A model generated the notes under the pieces. That model ran no database searches, was not told where the DNA came from, and saw only the letters and a program-made list of their open reading frames with translations. Source: Chitinophagaceae bacterium (GTDB lineage: Bacteria; Bacteroidota; Bacteroidia; Chitinophagales; Chitinophagaceae). From it: 10,045 bases of DNA. Numbering within the stretch: the stretch's first letter is position 1; each line of letters opens with the position of its first letter. The stretch is from contig JADGPY010000313.1 in assembly GCA_017882205.1 (NCBI GenBank), positions 1 to 10,045 of the forward strand, in the 5' to 3' direction. Positions 6,190 to 10,045 of this stretch are shown here, piece by piece. The position numbers were made by a program, and so were the translations under genes.

Positions 6190-7164
6190 TTGACAGAAAC
6201 GATCATTAACCTTGAAACAGTCAACCCTATTGAATTCTTTGGAGTTAATAATGGAAAACTTGATATATTAAAGAAAAAATTCCCTCGCCTTAAAATTTTG
6301 AGCCGCGGTACCCAGATAAAGCTTAGTGGCGCACCTGAACAAATAGAAGACGCCAAAGAGAAGATTGGCCTTGCTGTGCAATACCTTGAACGTAATGGCC
6401 ACATGAGTGAAAATTATCTTGAGCAAATTCTTGGAGGTGATGATGAGACTGTGATAGATCACTTCAAAGAAAAAAACCCAAATGATATCCTTGTTTTTGG
6501 ACCAAACGGTAAAACAGTTCGTGCACGTACCATTAACCAGAAAAAAATGGTCACTGCAACTGAGAAAAACGACATTCTCTTTGCCATAGGGCCTGCCGGA
6601 ACAGGCAAAACTTACACTGCAGTAGCGTTGGCAGTGAGAGCATTAAAAAATAAGCAGGTTAAAAAGATCATTCTTACCAGGCCTGCTGTTGAAGCTGGAG
6701 AAAATCTTGGGTTCCTTCCGGGAGATCTCAAAGAAAAAATTGATCCATACCTGCGTCCTTTATATGATGCATTGGATGATATGATACCCGCTGACAAGCT
6801 TGGATATTATATGACCACAAGAACGATAGAGATTGCACCATTAGCGTATATGCGTGGCCGAACCCTTGACAATGCTTTCATCATCCTGGATGAAGCCCAG
6901 AACTCGACAGACCTTCAGCTAAAAATGTTCCTTACCAGGATTGGACCAAATGCAAAGGCAATCATAACAGGCGATATTACTCAAATTGATCTTCCCCCAA
7001 AAACTAAAAGTGGACTTGAAAAGTCTGTACGCATATTACAAAATATCGAAGGTATTGCACATGTTGAACTGGATGAAGAAGATGTAGTCAGGCATAAACT
7101 TGTAAAAGCGATCATCCGGGCTTACGAAAAAGAGAAAACAAAAGAACAGGAAGATCAACGATGA
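6190..7164 (+). CDS. phoH: PhoH-family ATPase, TTG start
   Basis: A 324-residue cytoplasmic P-loop protein of the PhoH/YbeZ family, an ATPase linked in bacteria to RNA metabolism and often to the rRNA maturation factor YbeY. An N-terminal region (about 1-115, including a KH-like stretch near 30-70) precedes the ATPase core: Walker A GPAGTGKT at 134-141, the family block ILTRPAVEAGENLGFLPGDL near 160-180, Walker B FIILDEAQN with Asp234-Glu235, and TGDITQIDLP near 262-271. Length and order are normal for PhoH. The start is TTG at 6190: the frame is closed by TGA at 6169-6171 and there is no ATG between, while the resulting MTETIINLETVNPIEFFG looks like the usual Bacteroidota N-terminus. YbeY is not adjacent. 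The stop codon overlaps the start of the YiiX-like gene by four bases, implying an operon. Confidence 0.95.
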   Translation: MTETIINLETVNPIEFFGVNNGKLDILKKKFPRLKILSRGTQIKLSGAPEQIEDAKEKIGLAVQYLERNGHMSENYLEQILGGDDETVIDHFKEKNPNDILVFGPNGKTVRARTINQKKMVTATEKNDILFAIGPAGTGKTYTAVALAVRALKNKQVKKIILTRPAVEAGENLGFLPGDLKEKIDPYLRPLYDALDDMIPADKLGYYMTTRTIEIAPLAYMRGRTLDNAFIILDEAQNSTDLQLKMFLTRIGPNAKAIITGDITQIDLPPKTKSGLEKSVRILQNIEGIAHVELDEEDVVRHKLVKAIIRAYEKEKTKEQEDQR

Positions 7165-7844
7165 GTATTTACAAAATACATTTATATGGAAGGTGGCTAC
7201 CCTGCTGCCTTCTTTTATTTGTGGCAGGATGCAACCAGGAATCCACTCCCAGGTTGTTATCATTAACATATGCAGATTCAGCACAGATCATTTCTATTAA
7301 CGAAAGAGCATTTGCTTCTATAAAAAAAGCTAAGCCATTAGTAAGCCAGGGGGATCTGATTCTACGAAGCGGTAACGACTTTACCAGTGAATCCCTCAGG
7401 CAGTTATCACACCACGATAAAACCTACTCGCATTGCGGCATTGCAAGCTTAGAACATGATACAATATTCGTATATCATGCACTTGGCGGTGAATGGAACC
7501 CTGATGAAAAACTGAGAAGAGACCCTCTTGAACTATTTTGCAATCCGCAGGAAAACAGGGGGTTCGGGATTTTTACATTCAATTTTACTAATCTGCAAAA
7601 GTACAAACTCGACAGTGTAGTAAAAGCCTGGTATAAGAAAGGATTAACCTTCGATATGGATTTTGACCTTTCAACAGATGATAAATTGTATTGTGCAGAG
7701 TTTGTAAGCAAGGCTATAAGAATAGCAACGGAGCAAAAGATCCGGTTTGAAACCACTAAAATTAACAACTTCACTTTTATTGCAGTGGATAATCTTTTTC
7801 TAAATCCTTTTTGCGTTGAAAAACTTCGTACCAGGTATAAGTAA
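7161..7844 (+). CDS. YiiX/YebB-like permuted NlpC/P60 cysteine hydrolase, lipoprotein
   Basis: A 227-residue protein with a signal peptide and lipobox FVAGC (Cys24), so probably a lipid-anchored envelope enzyme. The mature part matches the YiiX-type circularly permuted NlpC/P60 fold: QGDLILRSG near 63-71, TYSHCGIA with His91 as the probable catalytic histidine, and LYCAEFVSKA with Cys178 as the probable nucleophile, in the permuted order (His before Cys). Relatives of this superfamily cleave amide or peptidoglycan-type bonds or act on lipids; the YiiX substrate is poorly defined and cannot be inferred here. Its ATG overlaps the phoH stop codon (ATGA), so translation is probably coupled to phoH, although the two products should work in different compartments. 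Two extra cysteines (15 and 16) fall in the signal peptide hydrophobic core. Confidence 0.87.
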   Translation: MSIYKIHLYGRWLPCCLLLFVAGCNQESTPRLLSLTYADSAQIISINERAFASIKKAKPLVSQGDLILRSGNDFTSESLRQLSHHDKTYSHCGIASLEHDTIFVYHALGGEWNPDEKLRRDPLELFCNPQENRGFGIFTFNFTNLQKYKLDSVVKAWYKKGLTFDMDFDLSTDDKLYCAEFVSKAIRIATEQKIRFETTKINNFTFIAVDNLFLNPFCVEKLRTRYK

Positions 7845-7882
7845 TTTTTAAAACGAATACCATATCTTTCTCAAATTAACTA

Positions 7883-7890
7883 TACTTTTG
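7883..7890 (+). promoter_or_regulatory. Candidate -7 promoter element for the first DUF4878-like gene
   Basis: TACTTTTG fits TAnnTTTG and lies 22 bases before the ATG at 7913, giving a short leader of roughly 15 bases that includes an A-rich tract just before the start codon. No good TTTG was found at the -33 position. It implies this gene can be transcribed separately from the phoH pair. Confidence 0.45.
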
Positions 7891-7912
7891 TCCATTAACC
7901 AAAAAAACAATT

Positions 7913-8389
7913 ATGAAAAAAATTCTGTTATTATCCGCAACTATTTTTACCTTTTCCATGATTGGCTGCAAATCTGGGAATGATCCAAAAAATGTGCTAA
8001 TGAACTTTTTTGATGCAATTGCAAAAAAAGATATAACTACTGCAAAAAAATATGCTACTAAAGAAAGTGAAACAATGCTTGGCTTTATGGAAATGGGATT
8101 GAAGATGGCTCCGGATACTGCAAAAGATAAAAAATTTGATAAGGATAACCTGGAATATGGTGATACAAAAATTGAAGGTGATAAAGCAACGGTACCTGTA
8201 AAAGATAAAAAAACCGGTGAAACAACTAATTACACCTTAAAAAAGGTAGACGGTCAGTGGAAAGTTGCATTTGACAAAGCTACAATGACTCAGGAGCATG
8301 GTGAGAAGGGGAAAGGTGAAGGTATGAGTGATTCCACCAGCAAAATGATGAATGACATGAACAAAATGGGTTCTGACACCTCTCATTGA
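7913..8389 (+). CDS. Small lipoprotein with DUF4878-like (NTF2-like) domain and Met/Lys-rich tail
   Basis: A 158-residue protein with a clean lipoprotein signal (MKKILLL..., lipobox SMIGC, Cys19). The body, about residues 24-122, has the layout of DUF4878-type NTF2-like domains: DPKNVLMNFFDAIAKKDITTAKKYAT at the start, a middle segment with alternating strands (GDTKIEGDKATVPV), and TLKKVDGQWKVAFDK at the end. The final 35 residues are low-complexity and probably disordered, rich in Met, Lys, Gly and Asp with two His. Function is unknown for this family; small envelope binding proteins are the general expectation. Codon use is A-rich with many AAA lysines. The next gene encodes a diverged relative, and an intrinsic terminator follows 37 bases after this stop codon. 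Confidence 0.85.
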   Translation: MKKILLLSATIFTFSMIGCKSGNDPKNVLMNFFDAIAKKDITTAKKYATKESETMLGFMEMGLKMAPDTAKDKKFDKDNLEYGDTKIEGDKATVPVKDKKTGETTNYTLKKVDGQWKVAFDKATMTQEHGEKGKGEGMSDSTSKMMNDMNKMGSDTSH

Positions 8390-8426
8390 GCAAACGACTC
8401 TTTATAATAACTGCGATATAATTCAG

Positions 8427-8459
8427 AAAAAAGCATCCGCATTGCGTGGTGCTTTTTTT
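8427..8459 (+). terminator. Intrinsic terminator after the first DUF4878-like gene
   Basis: AAAAAAGCA (8427-8435) pairs with TGCTTTTTT (8450-8458); the interior also pairs through CGC-ATT-GCG. The stem ends in a run of seven T's (8453-8459). This is a strong plus-strand intrinsic terminator 37 bases after the stop codon, and the A and T runs make it plausible in both directions. Its T run stops 2 bases before the upstream TTG of the next reading frame, which argues against that codon as a start. Confidence 0.85.
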
Positions 8460-8470
8460 ATTTGCCAATA

Positions 8471-8480
8471 CCAAGTACCT
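8471..8480. repeat. CCAAGTACCT block shared with the phoH spacer
   Basis: CCAAGTACCT is the exact reverse complement of 6054-6063 inside the second hairpin upstream of phoH. A ten-base match is weak on its own, but both copies lie in or next to spacers. If it is a remnant of a dispersed intergenic repeat, it supports treating 8460-8500 as non-coding. Confidence 0.3.
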
Positions 8481-8500
8481 TAGATTTTAAATTCCTGATC

Positions 8501-8917
8501 TTGAAATTATCTATCGCAAGAATAAGCTGCATATTTTTATTATTACTGAGTGCCTGCAACGGAGTAAACAATAACAGGAAGCCCGCTGATCCATTGGAAG
8601 CAGGAAGATATTTTATTGATGCATCACTCAAAGGCGATTACAAGGAAGCAAAAAAGTATTTGCTGGCAGACAGTATCAACCTAATGTACCTTGACAGGAT
8701 CAGTGATTTTTATGATAAAATGAAACCAGAAGAAAAAGAGGGCTATAAAAATGCAAACATCATTATCAGTAATGATGGCTTACAAAATATATCTGATTCG
8801 CTCACCATCATTAATTACTCTAATAGCTTCAAAAATAAACCGTCGAAGATCAAAGTGGTAAAAGTAAATGGAGAATGGCTGGTGGATTTTAAATATACTT
8901 TTAGTGGCAATATGTAG
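8501..8917 (+). CDS. Small lipoprotein with DUF4878-like domain, second copy; TTG start proposed
   Basis: From the TTG at 8501 the product is 138 residues and begins with a well-formed lipoprotein signal: Lys2, Arg7, a hydrophobic core, and lipobox LLSAC with Cys19. The frame stays open upstream to a TTG at 8462, which would add 13 residues, but that start abuts the preceding terminator and would give an unusually long n-region; no in-frame ATG exists. The mature part resembles the previous gene product: DPLEAGRYFIDASLKGDYKEAKKYLL aligns with its first helix region and KIKVVKVNGEWLVDFKYTF with its last strands, as in DUF4878/NTF2-like proteins. It lacks the Met-rich tail of its neighbour. TAGATTTT at 8481-8488 resembles a -7 element with one mismatch. 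Function is unknown; a diverged tandem duplication is the simplest origin. Confidence 0.75.
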   Translation: MKLSIARISCIFLLLLSACNGVNNNRKPADPLEAGRYFIDASLKGDYKEAKKYLLADSINLMYLDRISDFYDKMKPEEKEGYKNANIIISNDGLQNISDSLTIINYSNSFKNKPSKIKVVKVNGEWLVDFKYTFSGNM

Positions 8918-8942
8918 TGAATAGAATTCTAAACAACATTCT

Positions 8943-9485
8943 ATGTATGTTCTTCATCCATGGCACGGTGCTGAATGTGGTGAAAAAGCACCAACATTAG
9001 TTAATGCTTTGATCGAGATTCCACAAGGATCCAAATCAAAGTATGAAATTGATAAGAAAACCGGGTTACTTAAGCTCGACAGGGTTATTTATTCTTCTTT
9101 TCATTACCCAGTTAATTATGGATTTATTCCAAGAACATTAGGTAAGGATGGTGACCCTCTTGATATTTTAGTCATGTGCTCAGAATCAATTCAACCACTG
9201 TGCCTGGTAGAAGCTTTAGTTATTGGCAATATGCAAATGATTGATACAGGTTTGATTGACGACAAGATCATTGCAGTGGCAGTTAAAGATCCCGGTGTGA
9301 ATTACATTACCTGCCTTGAAGAAGTTCCACAACACTTTTTTAACGTGCTGAAAAATTATTTCGAGCAGTATAAAGTTCTTGAGAATAAAATGGTTGAGAT
9401 TAATGATTTCCAGGATAAGAATGCTGCATTCGCGATCATTAATGAATCAATCGAATCTTACAAACAAAAATTTCCAATACATTGA
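8943..9485 (+). CDS. ppa: Inorganic pyrophosphatase, family I
   Basis: A cytoplasmic Mg2+-dependent enzyme that hydrolyses pyrophosphate to two phosphates, pulling biosynthetic reactions forward. The 180-residue length is normal. All family I active-site positions can be matched to the E. coli enzyme: Glu25 (IEIPQGS), Lys33 and Glu35 (KYEID), Arg47, Tyr55 and Tyr59 (YPVNYGFIP), the signature DGDPLDI with Asp69, Asp71 and Asp74, then Asp101, Asp106 and Lys108 (IDTGLIDDK), and Tyr143-Lys144 (QYK). No key residue is missing, so it should be active. The ATG at 8943 lies 25 bases after the DUF4878-like gene, so cotranscription from upstream is possible; TACTTTTA at 8896-8903 is a one-mismatch -7 candidate inside that gene. 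The TauE/SafE gene starts 14 bases after the stop. Confidence 0.97.
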   Translation: MYVLHPWHGAECGEKAPTLVNALIEIPQGSKSKYEIDKKTGLLKLDRVIYSSFHYPVNYGFIPRTLGKDGDPLDILVMCSESIQPLCLVEALVIGNMQMIDTGLIDDKIIAVAVKDPGVNYITCLEEVPQHFFNVLKNYFEQYKVLENKMVEINDFQDKNAAFAIINESIESYKQKFPIH

Positions 9486-9499
9486 ATAAAAAAACAAAT

Positions 9500-9916
9500 A
9501 TGAGTCTATTAACGATTTTAATTCTGGTAGTGATCGGGTTGGCGTCGGGTGCACTTAGTGGCTTGGTTGGAATTGGTGGAGGACTTGTCATAGTGCCTGC
9601 CCTGGTACTCTTCCTTGGCTTTTCACAAAAAATGGCACAAGGCACTTCCTTAGGTATTTTGTTACTACCAATAGGTATCCTTGCAGTCATCCAATATTAT
9701 AAGGCAGGCTATGTTGATATTCCTACAGTTCTTGTTGTAGCAATTGGATTTTTAGCTGGTGGTTATTTTGGAAGCAAGATTGCTCTAAGCCTTCCCCAGG
9801 ATACTGTTAAAAAAATATTTGCTATTCTATTATTGATTGTGGCTATTAAAATATTATTTATTGATAAACCGCAAGTTAAAAATCAGGCGGTCACTGCAAT
9901 TTCAAAAAAGGAATAG
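9500..9916 (+). CDS. Half-length TauE/SafE-family membrane protein
   Basis: A 138-residue hydrophobic inner-membrane protein matching one half of the TauE/SafE (sulfite or small organic anion exporter) family. The family N-half motif GALSGLVGIGGGLVIVPAL is at residues 17-35 and AQGTSLGILLLP near 46-57. Further hydrophobic spans lie at about 46-66, 74-96 and 104-122, giving four to five membrane segments in all. Full-length members carry about 250 residues from an internal duplication, so this one probably works as a homodimer; that is inference. The substrate is unknown. The frame is also open from a TTG at 9482 overlapping the ppa stop, but the ATG at 9500 is preferred because it is an ATG preceded by an A-rich tract and starts directly before the first helix. 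Close spacing suggests cotranscription with ppa. Confidence 0.85.
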   Translation: MSLLTILILVVIGLASGALSGLVGIGGGLVIVPALVLFLGFSQKMAQGTSLGILLLPIGILAVIQYYKAGYVDIPTVLVVAIGFLAGGYFGSKIALSLPQDTVKKIFAILLLIVAIKILFIDKPQVKNQAVTAISKKE

Positions 9917-9923
9917 TCTGAAC

Positions 9924-9957
9924 CTTGATTCGCTTGATTAAAAGATTGACTTGATTA
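9924..9957. repeat. Three short CTTGATT direct repeats after the TauE/SafE gene
   Basis: CTTGATT occurs at 9924-9930, 9933-9939 and 9950-9956, the last two extended to CTTGATTA. TCGCTT at 9930-9935 is also complementary to AAGCGA at 9965-9970. No U-rich terminator is visible. The meaning is unclear; it may be a decayed repeat or the 3' region of the ppa transcript. Confidence 0.35.
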
Positions 9958-9975
9958 TCGAGCGAAGCGAGGCAC

Positions 9976-10045
9976 CTAAAAATATCTCTTAATAATTCTC
10001 AGTTTGTGGGTCCGTTTTTTTGTTTCCACATTTACTATTCCCTGG
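9976..10045 (-). CDS. Possible C-terminal end of a minus-strand gene entering from the right edge
   Basis: Read leftward from the window edge, two minus-strand frames are open. One ends at TAG 9976-9978 with 22 residues ending THKLRIIKRYF; the other ends at TAA 9989-9991 with 18 residues ending DPQTENY. The first looks more protein-like, being basic and amphipathic. Fragments this short cannot be assigned, and the region may equally be non-coding. Confidence 0.2.
   Translation of the reverse strand, partial: QGIVNVETKKRTHKLRIIKRYF

Noticed and set aside
7036..7284. Minus-strand open frame across the phoH/YiiX-like junction
   Set aside because: Antisense to two well-supported genes; its hydrophobic composition mirrors the signal peptide region opposite.
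9482..9499. TTG start overlapping the ppa stop as the beginning of the TauE/SafE gene
   Set aside because: An in-frame ATG at 9500 with an A-rich upstream tract is a better start and places the first membrane segment at the N-terminus as usual.

Overview
This window reads as chromosomal DNA of a Bacteroidota bacterium, most likely of the Chitinophagaceae type. The signs are an AT-rich sequence, several short lipoproteins with Bacteroidota-style lipoboxes, a TonB-dependent receptor with an N-terminal carboxypeptidase-regulatory-like domain, two matches to the Bacteroidota -7 promoter element TAnnTTTG, and little use of Shine-Dalgarno sequences. The family-level placement is inference from protein style; no marker gene is present.

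Layout. Positions 1-582 (minus) hold the N-terminal part of a secreted TolB-like beta-propeller protein that runs off the left edge. It is divergent from a TPR lipoprotein (674-1471), which is followed on the same strand by rpe (1575-2222, ribulose-phosphate 3-epimerase) and a TonB-dependent outer-membrane receptor (2261-4759) with no SusD partner in view. A convergent minus-strand pair follows: a DoxX-family membrane protein (4791-5270) and, upstream of it, a nitroreductase (5396-5983). A 206-base divergent spacer (5984-6189) carries a perfect 19-bp-stem hairpin and other repeat material. Then come phoH (6190-7164, TTG start) and a YiiX-like permuted NlpC/P60 lipoprotein (7161-7844), joined by an ATGA overlap. 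Two tandem small DUF4878-like lipoproteins follow (7913-8389 and about 8501-8917), separated by a strong intrinsic terminator. Inorganic pyrophosphatase (8943-9485) is followed at once by a half-length TauE/SafE membrane protein (9500-9916). The last 129 bases are mostly non-coding and may hold the very end of a minus-strand gene.

How the genes relate. Most are housekeeping or envelope genes: rpe (pentose phosphate pathway), ppa (pyrophosphate removal), phoH (RNA-linked ATPase) and a nitroreductase. The rest are envelope proteins of uncertain substrate. The tightest pairs are phoH with the YiiX-like hydrolase and ppa with the TauE/SafE protein. There are no tRNA or rRNA genes, CRISPR arrays, transposases or phage genes, and no spacer exceeds about 210 bases. 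I found no convincing new multi-gene system. The most unusual non-coding signals are the palindrome upstream of phoH and short sequence blocks shared between three spacers.
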